Below, piece after piece: positions 49,786 to 58,303 of a stretch of DNA of 64,000 bases. The stretch spans positions 29,685 to 93,684 of the forward strand of contig JAZSOS010000040.1 in assembly GCA_045537045.1 (NCBI GenBank). Direction: 5' to 3'. The first letter of the stretch is position 1. Each line of letters begins with the position of its first letter. The stretch is from SIG480 sp045537045 (GTDB lineage: Bacteria; Bacillota; Clostridia; Oscillospirales; JAAYXM01). Both the position numbers and the translations under genes were made by a program. The notes under the pieces are model-generated. The model searched no databases and was not told where the DNA came from. It saw only the letters and a program-made list of their open reading frames with translations.

Positions 49786-50677
49786 TGTAGAATATTCTTT
49801 TCAAATCATCCGGTAGCTCACACGTTATATCCGCCTCTCCCTGTTCAAACGGCAGGCGCATATGCAAGCGGTGAGAATGCAAAGCGCATCTTCCCGAAAG
49901 CTCGGGATGTTCCTTTCCGTACAGAAAATCACCGACAAGCGGGCATCCGATATGCGCCATATGCACTCTTATCTGATGTGTCCGTCCCGTCATAGGCATA
50001 ACGCGGACGAGGCTCATTTCTCCGCGTGTTTCGAGAAGTTCATATTTCGTGAGGGCAAAATCACCGTCCGCGCGCACTTCTCGCTCAATAACCGAACCGT
50101 CACGACGTCCTATCGGTGCGCAGACTTCACCGCTTATCTCAGGCGGTTTTCCCTCAACTACCGCAAGATATTCGCGGTAAAACTCCCCGCTGTGCAAGAG
50201 ACGCGAGGCAAACGTATGAGAATACGCATTTTTCGCAACTGCCATAACGCCTGAAACCCCGCGGTCAAGCCTGTTTATAGGTCTGAAAACAAACTTTTCT
50301 CCACGACTTGTGTAATACCACATAACGATGTTTCCGAGAGAAGTGGAAAAATGCCCGTGAGACGGATGCACCGCAAGTGTTGCAGGCTTATTGAGAATAA
50401 GAATATCTTCATTTTCAAAAAGGATATCGAGCTCGCCTTCCGTCGGCACAACGCTGTCCGAGCCGCGCTCTTCAGGCTCAATTATTACCTCAATGATGTC
50501 ACCCGTATGCGCAACATCAATGGTATATACGCTTTTCCCGTTTAAAAGTATTCCGTTTTCAACGCGCTTCATTCGTCGCAGAAGCATTTCGGAAACTCCA
50601 AAGCGACGTTTCAGAATCTCGGAAAGCTTTTTGCCGTCGTCCTTTTCATCCGCAATATGGCAGAGCTTACGGTTCAT
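49781..50677 (-). CDS. RluA-family pseudouridine synthase (RluD-like)
   Basis: 298 residues from the ATG at 50677 (MNRKLCHIADEKDDGKKLSE), which lies inside the end of the preceding U32 gene. S4 domain (LSEILKRRFGVSEMLLRRMKRVENGILLNG) then the catalytic domain with INRLDRGVSGVMAVAKNAYS (Asp near residue 140) and PMTGRTHQIRVHMAHIGCPLVGD. It makes pseudouridines in structured RNA. Last gene of the minus-strand run. Confidence 0.92.
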   Translation of the reverse strand: MNRKLCHIADEKDDGKKLSEILKRRFGVSEMLLRRMKRVENGILLNGKSVYTIDVAHTGDIIEVIIEPEERGSDSVVPTEGELDILFENEDILILNKPATLAVHPSHGHFSTSLGNIVMWYYTSRGEKFVFRPINRLDRGVSGVMAVAKNAYSHTFASRLLHSGEFYREYLAVVEGKPPEISGEVCAPIGRRDGSVIEREVRADGDFALTKYELLETRGEMSLVRVMPMTGRTHQIRVHMAHIGCPLVGDFLYGKEHPELSGRCALHSHRLHMRLPFEQGEADITCELPDDLKRIFYI

Positions 50678-51911
50678 TAAAGCGGCTCCCTTCACGTCTT
50701 AAAAATGCACCGATCGGCGTCTTGCATGGAAGCTTTACCCTCACCCTGATTTTCGCCTGACCTGCAGATTCTATTTCCTCGCCGTCAAGAGTCACCATTT
50801 TTTCAAAAACCACCTTCTGAGGCTGGGCTTTTGGTTGCATAAGCTCATATTCAACACCGCGGACAAACTTGTTTTTCTGCTCGATTACAGCGTTTCCTTC
50901 ATCATCGCATTCGACAACCGTTGCGACAACATCCCATGTTCGGATATAGTTTGAAGTTTCTGCTCTCTGAATATTCTTTTCACCAAAATAGAATCCAGTG
51001 CAATACTGGCGGTGACTGACCTTGTCCGCTTCAACGGTCCAGAAGCCGTCGCGTTGCCATGTGTCAGGGCTTTTTGCATATTCATCAATCGCAAGCCTAT
51101 ATGCATTCGTGACAGCAGCGCAATAATATGAAGATTTCACTCTACCCTCAATTTTGAAGCTGTCAATTCCCGCTTGCATAAGCTCCGGAATATATTCTAT
51201 CATACACATATCCTTTGAATTGAAGATATGCGTGCTCTTGCCATCCTCTTCAACCGGAAAATATTCACCCGGGCGCTTTTCCTCCATAAGGGCGTAGCTC
51301 CAACGGCACGGCTGGGCACAGTTTCCGCGGTTTGCAGAACGTCCGGTAAGGTAATCCGAGAGCATGCATCTGCCGGAATACGCCATACACATTGCACCGT
51401 GAACAAATGTTTCAACCGCAAGGTTCTTGTTTTTGTGTTCCATTATTTCGCATATTTCAGAAAGGCTCGCCTCGCGCGCAAGACACACTCGTGAAGCCCC
51501 CATCTCATACCACGCGTTTGCCGCCTCGGTATTGAGCACGCTTGCCTGGGTGCTGATATGTATCTCGGCGCGCGGTGCCCATTTCTGCGCAAGGCGCATA
51601 CATCCGAGATCTGCGACAATAATTCCGTCAACGCCTATTCCGCCGAGCATTTCAAGGTATGCGGGAAGTGCTGATATATCGCCATTGCGCATCATGGTAT
51701 TGCAGGTTACATACACCTTCACGCCGTTTTTGTGCGCAAGCTCTACTGCCTTTTCCATTTCCTCATCGGTAAAATTATCGGATGCCGTGCGCATGCCGAA
51801 CATCTCACCGGCAAGATATACTGCATCTGCACCGTATAAAATTGCGGCATGAAGCTTTTCCATATCCCCTGCAGGGGACAAAATTTCAGGTTTTTTCATA
51901 AATTCATTCAT
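50667..51911 (-). CDS. Peptidase U32 family protein (tRNA hydroxylation TrhP-like)
   Basis: 414 residues. KPEILSPAGDMEKLHAAILY, DGIIVADLGCMRLAQ, ETFVHGAMCMAYSGRCMLSDYLTGRSANRGNCAQPCRW and SFKIEGRVKSSYYCA are the U32 signature blocks; the cysteines hold an Fe-S cluster. Relatives make prephenate-dependent hydroxyuridine at tRNA position 34; others act as collagenases, so the exact role is inferred. AAGGAT lies before the ATG. Confidence 0.9.
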   Translation of the reverse strand: MNEFMKKPEILSPAGDMEKLHAAILYGADAVYLAGEMFGMRTASDNFTDEEMEKAVELAHKNGVKVYVTCNTMMRNGDISALPAYLEMLGGIGVDGIIVADLGCMRLAQKWAPRAEIHISTQASVLNTEAANAWYEMGASRVCLAREASLSEICEIMEHKNKNLAVETFVHGAMCMAYSGRCMLSDYLTGRSANRGNCAQPCRWSYALMEEKRPGEYFPVEEDGKSTHIFNSKDMCMIEYIPELMQAGIDSFKIEGRVKSSYYCAAVTNAYRLAIDEYAKSPDTWQRDGFWTVEADKVSHRQYCTGFYFGEKNIQRAETSNYIRTWDVVATVVECDDEGNAVIEQKNKFVRGVEYELMQPKAQPQKVVFEKMVTLDGEEIESAGQAKIRVRVKLPCKTPIGAFLRREGSRFNEP

Positions 51912-51915
51912 ATCC

Positions 51916-52956
51916 TTACGGGTTTAATTTCGGAGTTTTCAGATGCTCCTCATATGTCTTTGAGAATTTGTGCGTTCCGTCCTCCTGCAATGCAAAGAAA
52001 AGATAGTCAGTATCATTCGGATAGAGAGATGCCTCTATCGCATCAAGTCCCGGATTTGATATCGGCCCCGGCGGCAGACCTTTGTATTTATACGTGTTAT
52101 ACTTATTGTCAATCTTTGTGTCCGCAATGCTTATTACCGCCTTACGCTTGCCGAGAACATACTGCACAGTTGCACACGACTCAAGATACGGATACGTCTT
52201 GTTTTTCAATCGGTTATGGAAAACAGACGCGATATTCTCTCTATCCTTAGCTGTTGCCTCGCGTTCAACAATTGACGCAAATGTAATAAGCTCATGCACA
52301 CTCATACCAAGCTCACGTGTGCGCTCTTTCATTTCGTCGTTAAATTTCACATTGAAGTTATCAAGAAACTTTTTGACAACGCGTGACGGGTCATCATTTT
52401 TGTAAAACTCATACGTATCAGGGAACATATATCCCTCAAGACGGTTTGATTTACCGAGAGGAAGCTCCTCTAAAAATGCGTAGTTAAAATCTGTGTTTGC
52501 TACCGCATCTTCAAACGCATCGCGGTCGCACACACCTTTTTCTGCAAGAAGCTCCGCAATCTGTGATACCTCATATCCTTCGGGGATGGTCACCTTGACG
52601 GTATTGAGCGCGCCTTTTTTGCTCGTAAGCCTTCTGAGCATCGCGCGGTAATCCATATTTGAGTTTATCTTATACTCACCTGCCGGATATGTTGCTCCAC
52701 GCTTGGTTACAGATGCAAACATCGCAAAAAGCACCCTATGGTCAATAACATCGTTCTTTTTCAGTATTTTTGCAACATCGCCGTGGCTTGCATCTTCGGG
52801 GATTTCAACAATAACTTCATAATCCGGTCTCGCCAATGCTAAAAGCTCATTGACCGACATTATTATCCACGCAGAAAGAATCATGGATACGCCAAGAACA
52901 AAAGCTATGTAGATATACGAGAACGGGGTTCTTTTTTTACGTCTTTTTGCAGTCAT
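51916..52956 (-). CDS. mltG: Endolytic peptidoglycan transglycosylase MltG
   Basis: 346 residues. A short cytoplasmic basic tail (AKRRKKRTPFSY), one membrane segment (~14-36), a LysM-like region, then the YceG/MltG domain: VTIPEGYEVSQIAELLAEKG, RLEGYMFPDTYEFY, ITFASIVEREATAKDRENIASVFHNRL (catalytic Glu in VERE) and GLPPGPISNPGLDAIEASLYP. It cleaves growing glycan strands and sets their length. It is followed 4 nt later by the U32 gene. Confidence 0.95.
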   Translation of the reverse strand: MTAKRRKKRTPFSYIYIAFVLGVSMILSAWIIMSVNELLALARPDYEVIVEIPEDASHGDVAKILKKNDVIDHRVLFAMFASVTKRGATYPAGEYKINSNMDYRAMLRRLTSKKGALNTVKVTIPEGYEVSQIAELLAEKGVCDRDAFEDAVANTDFNYAFLEELPLGKSNRLEGYMFPDTYEFYKNDDPSRVVKKFLDNFNVKFNDEMKERTRELGMSVHELITFASIVEREATAKDRENIASVFHNRLKNKTYPYLESCATVQYVLGKRKAVISIADTKIDNKYNTYKYKGLPPGPISNPGLDAIEASLYPNDTDYLFFALQEDGTHKFSKTYEEHLKTPKLNP

Positions 52957-52967
52957 ACCGTATCACC

Positions 52968-53531
52968 TTACCCTTGTATTTTTATAATGCGCCGCTCGCT
53001 CACGATAATATGAACCTTTTCATCGTGAGGCTCCGTCGGCACGGTTTCACACAGCGCCGCTTCTCTGCAAAGCGCAATTTTTTTAGCTTTTACCGCACGG
53101 TTTAAGAAGCGGTCATAGTATCCAGCGCCGCGACCGAGGCGCGTCCCGTCAAGCCCAAACGCCACACCGGGAACAATAATGATATCAAGCTCTTCCGGAT
53201 GCACTTTTTCACCGCACTCCTGCGGCTCGGGTATTCCGTAGTGCCCCGGTTTCAGAGAATCAGGAGATGCAATGCGCACTGCATCCATTTCTCCTTTTCC
53301 GCGGCAAAGCGGAACGCATACCCGCTTGCCGTCAGAAATAAATTTTTCTATCAATTTACCTGTGCTGACTTCGCACCCTACACCCACATATACAAAAACG
53401 TTTCTTGCTGCTTTCCATTCAGGCAGAGATATTGCATCTTCATATATCGCCGCGTCTTGTGTGCGTCTTTCATCCTCCGGAATTTCCGACACACGGGTGC
53501 AGATAAGCGCGCGCATTTCTTTTTTATTCAT
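52968..53531 (-). CDS. 5-formyltetrahydrofolate cyclo-ligase
   Basis: 187 residues from the ATG at 53531 (MNKKEMRALICTRVSEIPED), overlapping the stop of the DJ-1 gene. ATP-dependent conversion of 5-formyl-THF to methenyl-THF. VFVYVGVGCEVSTGKLIEKF, KRVCVPLCRGKGEMDAVRI and VPGVAFGLDGTRLGRGAGYYDRFL (ATP/folate site) are the family blocks. Confidence 0.92.
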   Translation of the reverse strand: MNKKEMRALICTRVSEIPEDERRTQDAAIYEDAISLPEWKAARNVFVYVGVGCEVSTGKLIEKFISDGKRVCVPLCRGKGEMDAVRIASPDSLKPGHYGIPEPQECGEKVHPEELDIIIVPGVAFGLDGTRLGRGAGYYDRFLNRAVKAKKIALCREAALCETVPTEPHDEKVHIIVSERRIIKIQG

Positions 53532-54066
53532 AGCATATTGCATTCCGAACACGTGCTGCTTCTTTCTCTCCACAGAGCGTGCGCAGTATTTCAAACGCAA
53601 AATCGTACGCATCGCCTGCCGCACGTCCGGTTATTATTCCATCACAGCTTACCACACCACAACCGTCGCGGTAATCTGCTTTTTCAAGCTCTGTGCTACA
53701 CGACGGATAACAAACAGCCGTCTTTCCTTCAAGAAGCCCAAGACGCGCAAGAATAGTCGGTGCGGCGCAGATCGCTGAAATTTTTATACCTGCACTGTGT
53801 ACCTTAATCACAAGCTCACGTATCGCTTCGTTTTCCCAGAGGTTGTCCACCCCCGGTTGTCCGCCCGGAATGATAAGCATTTCCATATCGGTCAAAACGA
53901 TATCAGAAAACTCCTTATCCGCATAAACCTTAACTCCATGAGATGAGGTTACTTCGCGCCCCGAAACTCCGACTGTTGCAACATCAACGCCACCACGGCG
54001 AAGAATGTCAACCGGAGCAAGCGCCTCACACATCTCAAATCCGTTTTCCAGAAGAAGATATACCAT
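53524..54066 (-). CDS. DJ-1/PfpI-family protein
   Basis: 180 residues. VYLLLENGFEMCEALAPVDI opens the fold (conserved Glu), IIPGGQPGVDNLW and ISAICAAPTILARLGLLEGK carries the reactive Cys elbow (ICAAP). DJ-1/ThiJ proteins act as glyoxalase/deglycase-type or chaperone-like proteins. It is translationally coupled to the folate cyclo-ligase. Confidence 0.93.
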   Translation of the reverse strand: MVYLLLENGFEMCEALAPVDILRRGGVDVATVGVSGREVTSSHGVKVYADKEFSDIVLTDMEMLIIPGGQPGVDNLWENEAIRELVIKVHSAGIKISAICAAPTILARLGLLEGKTAVCYPSCSTELEKADYRDGCGVVSCDGIITGRAAGDAYDFAFEILRTLCGEKEAARVRNAICYE

Positions 54067-54085
54067 AATCTCAATCCTTTCCCAA

Positions 54086-54874
54086 TCAGTTATGCATAAG
54101 ATTTAAATATCTGCTGTATCCCTTTGCAAAAATCTCACGCGCACGCTCACTTATAAGCCGTGCCGCACCTATCGGCGCATCATCGCCGGGAATAATTGCC
54201 TTACATTCATATCCGAACGGAGAGTTTCCTCCTGCCGCACAAAGCTCACTTATCCCCTGCCGGCTTTCGTTTTTATAATGCACGCAATATCCACCGTCAA
54301 AAAGGGAGATCCCGCCGCCCAGAAACTCATGCTCAGCAATAAGAGTTTCCCACCGCTCCGGTGTCCGCACGGGATGAATTCCGCCTCGGCACATTTTTTC
54401 ATACATTGCGTTAAGCGCCGTAATATCGCCTTTTCCGGCTCTTACAATCTTTTTTGCTTTATTGCCAGACGCAGCGGCTATCCTTGCCACAGTAAAAAGC
54501 TCTGTAAATCCGTTTTTTTCGTAAAACTTAAAAAGGCTTTCACTCTGCGGAATTATTACCGTAAAGTCGCAGTCCCGTGCCTCTTCCTGCAAAAGCTCGC
54601 CTGCAATGCCGAGTCCGCGATACCTCTTTGCCGTACCGACACCGTAAATATACTTTGCGTGTAAAATCCCGTCAGGGGTTGCGAAATCATAGGGAAACGA
54701 GTGAAGCATTCCAGCAACAGTCCCATCAACCGTAAATACATGTGCGCAGGAAAGCTTAAACACGCGGTCAAAGAAAAAGCGGGCATATTCCGTATCATCC
54801 GGAAAGCATTCTGCCCATAGTCCTCTTATGGCTTCAATATCCGAAGCCCGCGCACATCTTATCTCCTTTTCCAT
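54086..54874 (-). CDS. GNAT-family N-acetyltransferase
   Basis: 262 residues from the ATG at 54874, overlapping the end of the preceding gene. The N-terminal half is a GNAT domain: IRCARASDIEAIRGLWAECF, YIYGVGTAKRYRGLGIAGELL (acetyl-CoA P-loop RxxGxG) and LFKFYEKNGFTELF. The C-terminal ~100 residues form a second, degenerate lobe, as in Eis-type proteins. The substrate is unknown. Confidence 0.88.
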   Translation of the reverse strand: MEKEIRCARASDIEAIRGLWAECFPDDTEYARFFFDRVFKLSCAHVFTVDGTVAGMLHSFPYDFATPDGILHAKYIYGVGTAKRYRGLGIAGELLQEEARDCDFTVIIPQSESLFKFYEKNGFTELFTVARIAAASGNKAKKIVRAGKGDITALNAMYEKMCRGGIHPVRTPERWETLIAEHEFLGGGISLFDGGYCVHYKNESRQGISELCAAGGNSPFGYECKAIIPGDDAPIGAARLISERAREIFAKGYSRYLNLMHN

Positions 54875-55755
54875 ACAGCACCGTACTTTCTCAGAAGCTC
54901 CGTCGGACAATATGAAAGCTTTGCGCGGCGGAGTCCTTCTATTCCCATATCTTCTTCGCGGTTTATATACAAAACATCCTGACAGTTATTCTCTGCAAAC
55001 AGCTTGTTTATCGCCTGATACACACCGTCATATGCGTAATCGCCTTTTTCAACCATTACATCAACAGTGTCTCCGCTTATCTTTGCTCCTATACAATAAG
55101 CGCAGATGTTTCCGTCCACGCGCAAAACGCCGCCGCGAAGAGAAAAGCGGTCAAAATGGTAAAGAAGCTTTTCTATCGCTGTCGTCTCGTAACGCAGAGC
55201 TTCCTGCCCTTCCTTTTCTGAAGCCATGGATATCCATTTGTTCTGAAACTTTAAAACCTCAGGTATATCGGCCTCGGTCATATTATTGTACTCAAACCGC
55301 CCTTCATAAAGCTTTAAAAACTTGTTGACGTGATTGCGCTTCTGGTGAAATTTTTTTCCGGAAAGCGAGGCAAGCTCTTCTCTCAAGTAGATATAATCAA
55401 AGCTTCTTCGCCTTTCCGTATACTCGAATTCGCCCTGAAATGCCGCTTCAAGCTTCTCACGCATACGGTCGGTAACGGAATGAAAATGAATTTCTTCTGC
55501 ATCATTTTCCGCTTCTGCGATTTTTAAAAGTGCAGACTTCATATCCCCGCCAAGCGGTGGCAGGTATGACACTCCACCTTTCCCGCGGGAACGGATAAAC
55601 ACAGTATCCCCGTCAATACAGACCTCACCGTTATACAAACCGCTCCATGTGTACAGAATAACAAAAGAGCTTTCTGTTGAATTGTAGCCCGTGGCCTTCA
55701 TTATCGGTGCGGCTGTTTCAAAGTCATCCGCATGCACGGGTCGAAATTTAAGCAT
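54859..55755 (-). CDS. DUF2156 (phosphatidylglycerol lysyltransferase-like) protein
   Basis: 298 residues. FRPVHADDFETAAPIMKATG, then RRRSFDYIYLREELASLSGKKFHQKRNHVNKF and FSLRGGVLRVDGNICAYCIGAKISGDTVDVMVEKG resemble the GNAT-like DUF2156 domain of MprF. This stand-alone, soluble form lacks the flippase helices, so aminoacylation of lipid is unproven. Confidence 0.88.
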   Translation of the reverse strand: MLKFRPVHADDFETAAPIMKATGYNSTESSFVILYTWSGLYNGEVCIDGDTVFIRSRGKGGVSYLPPLGGDMKSALLKIAEAENDAEEIHFHSVTDRMREKLEAAFQGEFEYTERRRSFDYIYLREELASLSGKKFHQKRNHVNKFLKLYEGRFEYNNMTEADIPEVLKFQNKWISMASEKEGQEALRYETTAIEKLLYHFDRFSLRGGVLRVDGNICAYCIGAKISGDTVDVMVEKGDYAYDGVYQAINKLFAENNCQDVLYINREEDMGIEGLRRAKLSYCPTELLRKYGAVWKRR

Positions 55756-55756
55756 T

Positions 55757-56422
55757 TTAATTACCCTCTGTCAGAACACGCGAAACCGTATCGAATATTT
55801 CTGCGTGAATTTCTTCTATTGTCTTAATATTTTCATTCTCGGCGCAAAGTATTCTCTTCCACGAATATTTATCCGCAAGAGTGCACGATGCGAGGTAACA
55901 GGTTTTAAGATAATCCTTATCCCTTTCATGGATGTCCTCTCCGCCTTCGCGACGGCTCATAAGCTTTTCGGCGCAACTCGGCGGCATATCAAGAAAAATC
56001 ACGGCATCCGGCTCCGGCAAACCGAGCAGGTTGTACTCATAATCAAACAGCCAGTCACAGAAAGTATCTCTCTCATTCTCCGGAAGCTTGCTTGCCTGAT
56101 ATATAGCATTGGAAGTGGTGTAACGGTCGAGAAGAACAGTGCCGCCGTTTTCAAGATAGTCTTTCCATTCACGCAAGTATGACGCAATTCTGTCAACAGC
56201 AAAAAAGCTTGACGCCGCGTATGCGTTGACGGCAGATACATTTTCTCCGAAATCACCGCCGAGATACATCCGAACAAGAGCAGATGATTCACTGTCATAC
56301 CGCGGAAACGCAACCTTTAAAAAGCTTTTTCCCTCACGCTCGAGCCTTTTGCACAAAAGCTCAAGCTGTGTGGACTTTCCGGAGCAGTCCGTGCCTTCAA
56401 TCGTAATGAGTTTTCCTCGCAT
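55757..56422 (-). CDS. tmk: Thymidylate kinase-like protein
   Basis: 221 residues. P-loop GTDCSGKST (residues ~10-18), the DRY-type DRYTTSNAIYQASK and LID-like SRREGGEDIHERDKDYLK. It phosphorylates dTMP. It is somewhat diverged (Cys in the P-loop), and another Tmk may exist elsewhere. Its start overlaps the TagA stop. Confidence 0.88.
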   Translation of the reverse strand: MRGKLITIEGTDCSGKSTQLELLCKRLEREGKSFLKVAFPRYDSESSALVRMYLGGDFGENVSAVNAYAASSFFAVDRIASYLREWKDYLENGGTVLLDRYTTSNAIYQASKLPENERDTFCDWLFDYEYNLLGLPEPDAVIFLDMPPSCAEKLMSRREGGEDIHERDKDYLKTCYLASCTLADKYSWKRILCAENENIKTIEEIHAEIFDTVSRVLTEGN

Positions 56423-57159
56423 TACTTTCCCTTCTTTCCGAGCCTATCCAGAATAACAGCAAACATATATTTAGGAAGCGCCATCATACGACCTAAACGC
56501 CACGGTTCTTTAAGTAAGCGGTAAAACCACTCAAGCCCGAGCTTTATGAATATACGGGGCGCGCGCCTTACCGTGTCGGCATACACGTCAAGTGAGCCGC
56601 CCAGACCCAGCATAAGTCGGGTGCTCAGCTTGTCACAGTTTTCCGCCATCCACCGTTCCTGCTTCGGTGCACCGAGACACACGAAAAGAATCTCCGCACC
56701 GCTTGTGTTTATATTTTCGATAACCTCACCATCATCCTTAAAATATCCGTCGCGGATGCCCACGAAGTTTATCCCGGGGAATTTTTCCGAAATCTTTGCC
56801 GCTGCAAGGTCAGCAACACCCGGCTTTGCACCGAGGAAAAATACACCTTTTCCGCTTTTTGCGGCATTTTCAAGGACTCGCAAACCGAGCTCAACACCCG
56901 GAACCTTTTCCTTGACGGGCGTTCCGTAGACTTTCGATGCATATACAACCCCGATTCCGTCTGCAACCGCAACATCTGCAGAGTTAAGTATTCTCCCAAG
57001 CTGCTTGTCCTTTGTTGCCATATATGCAATTTCCGCGTTGGGAGTAACGACAATATGGTTTTTTTCTTCCGAAAGAAGCTCTTCGCATAAACTTGCCGCC
57101 TCATCCAGCGTTACGTTGTTATAAGAAATACCGTAAATAGAAATTTTTTCACCCTGCAT
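56422..57159 (-). CDS. tagA: WecG/TagA/CpsF-family glycosyltransferase
   Basis: 245 residues from the ATG at 57159; a GTG at 57168 is only 3 nt after the ribosome site. VVTPNAEIAYMATKDKQLGR, VADGIGVVYASKVYGTPVKEKVPG, FFLGAKPGVADLAA and EILFVCLGAPKQERWMAEN are diagnostic, and the C-terminal RAPRIFIKLGLEWFYRLLKEPWRLGRM is the membrane-binding tail. It adds ManNAc-type sugars to lipid-linked carriers in wall polymer synthesis; the symbol reflects the family. Confidence 0.9.
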   Translation of the reverse strand: MQGEKISIYGISYNNVTLDEAASLCEELLSEEKNHIVVTPNAEIAYMATKDKQLGRILNSADVAVADGIGVVYASKVYGTPVKEKVPGVELGLRVLENAAKSGKGVFFLGAKPGVADLAAAKISEKFPGINFVGIRDGYFKDDGEVIENINTSGAEILFVCLGAPKQERWMAENCDKLSTRLMLGLGGSLDVYADTVRRAPRIFIKLGLEWFYRLLKEPWRLGRMMALPKYMFAVILDRLGKKGK

Positions 57160-57180
57160 TTTAATCACTTTCCTCTTTTA

Positions 57181-57214
57181 AACCTTAATGTGTTCGTTTC
57201 ACCTCGGCTTAAGG
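57181..57214 (-). promoter_or_regulatory. Leader hairpin of the TagA gene, copy of an element C arm
   Basis: AACCTTAA (57181-57188) and TTAAGGTT pair around a loop that contains GTTCGTTTCACCTCGGCTTAA (57193-57213 region, quoted in two parts: GTTCGTTTCACC and TCGGCTTAA). This is near-identical to the right arm of element C (57533-57553). It lies just upstream of the ribosome site. Confidence 0.45.
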
Positions 57215-57274
57215 TTATAATTATCTATAATATATATTATCACAAACAGGGCGCACTTACAAGCATTATTTGAC

Positions 57275-57553
57275 TTAAGCCGAGGGGAGTTGAACACTTT
57301 AAGGTTTAAAAACGTAATTTCAGCTAACTACTGCAGAAAATTCTGCAAATATACGTCAGTATTATTTTTAAATTTTCTTTGTACTTCATCAGAAATTTTC
57401 GTTTTTAAACTCTTCGACCTTAAACGCAGGAAAATTTTAAATAATTTAAATGCGAACGACGAAGCAAGGCTGGCGCCTTGCGAGGAGGACAAATTTAAAG
57501 TATAAAAATTTAACAAGTTTAAGGCTTGAGGGGTTCATCTCCCCTCGGCTTAT
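57275..57553 (+). repeat. Structured inverted-repeat element C (279 bp)
   Basis: Fills most of the 462-bp gap between the TagA gene and spoVT. The arms 57275-57295 and 57533-57553 pair at 19 of 21 positions. Inside are the perfect 11-bp stem GTTTAAAAACG/CGTTTTTAAAC (57305-57315/57400-57410), TACGTCAGTATT (57352 region, shared with B and A), and the 3' core ATGCG..CGAAG..GGCTGGCGCC..GCGAGGAGGAC, which aligns with B. The hairpin GCAAGGC-TGGC-GCCTTGC corresponds to a GC-rich one in B with compensatory changes. The flanks carry GAC on both sides, a possible 3-bp target duplication. Confidence 0.7.
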
Positions 57554-57555
57554 GA

Positions 57556-57605
57556 CAACAAAAAGCGCCGCAAAAGCTCAGGCATCCCGCCGTAGCTTTT
57601 GCGGC
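57556..57605 (-). terminator. Terminator of spoVT
   Basis: GCCGCAAAAGCT (57567-57578) pairs with AGCTTTTGCGGC (57594-57605); on the minus strand it is followed by GCTTTTTGTTGT. Confidence 0.88.
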
Positions 57606-57621
57606 ACTTGTCCGCACTTTT

Positions 57622-58134
57622 CTAAGACTCCATCTGCTTACCCAGAAACCCCGCAACCGTCTGCGCAAGCTTATATCCCGTTTCACCAAGCTCTGCCTCG
57701 CTTCCGTCAAAGGCAAATACCACACACCCTGAAACATCACCTTCGGAAATGATTGGTGCGGCAATGGAAATATAGCTTCCGTTTTTTACATCGGTTACGG
57801 AAATTGTTGCCTCACCCTGACGGTGCTGGTAAATCTGCCGTGACTCTATAATATGCTCAAGCTCTTCGGATACTCTTTTATCCATAAGCTCACGCTTTTG
57901 CACTCCCGACACCGCAATAACCGTATCGCGGTCTGTAACAAGCGCAGTAGCCCCCGTTGTCTTATAAAGGGTTTCGCAGATTGACGTTGCAAACGATGCA
58001 AGCTCGCCAACCGGTGAATATTTTTTGAAAATCACCTCACCGTCACGGTCTGTGTAAATTTCCAGAGGGTCACCCTCACGGATACGCATTGTGCGTCTGA
58101 TTTCTTTCGGAATAACGACACGACCAAGGTCGTC
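57622..58134 (-). pseudogene. spoVT: spoVT, 5' end cut off by an integrated element
   Basis: Stage V sporulation protein T, a forespore regulator with an AbrB domain and a GAF domain. The visible sequence begins at DDLGRVVIPKEIRRTMRIRE (58134 leftwards) and runs to QTVAGFLGKQMES. The usual first ten or so residues (MKATGIVRRI in known SpoVT) are missing; instead an in-frame stop (TAA at 58140-58138) and foreign sequence begin. An internal ATG at 58089 would give a product lacking half of the DNA-binding domain and has no ribosome site. Excision of the element would restore the gene if the first codons lie at its other end. Confidence 0.88.
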
Positions 58135-58169
58135 CCATTATGTCAAGTAGGTACAAAAAAATTTTACAA

Positions 58170-58217
58170 TTTCTTCAAAAAGCCAGTAACTACAAGGGTT
58201 TGCGCTTTTTGAAGAAA
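58170..58217. repeat. Sub-terminal inverted repeat of the integrative element
   Basis: TTTCTTCAAAAAGC (58170-58183) and its perfect complement (58204-58217) around a 20-nt loop, 35 bp inside the spoVT junction. A likely recombinase or directionality-factor site, or a terminator for the recombinase operon. Confidence 0.55.
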
Positions 58218-58303
58218 GCTACAATGCACCCGAAATATTGCTACGCATTACGTTATTTTAGGGACAAATTTCGACAAATTCTATGTAAAAACCTTCACCG
58301 GAG

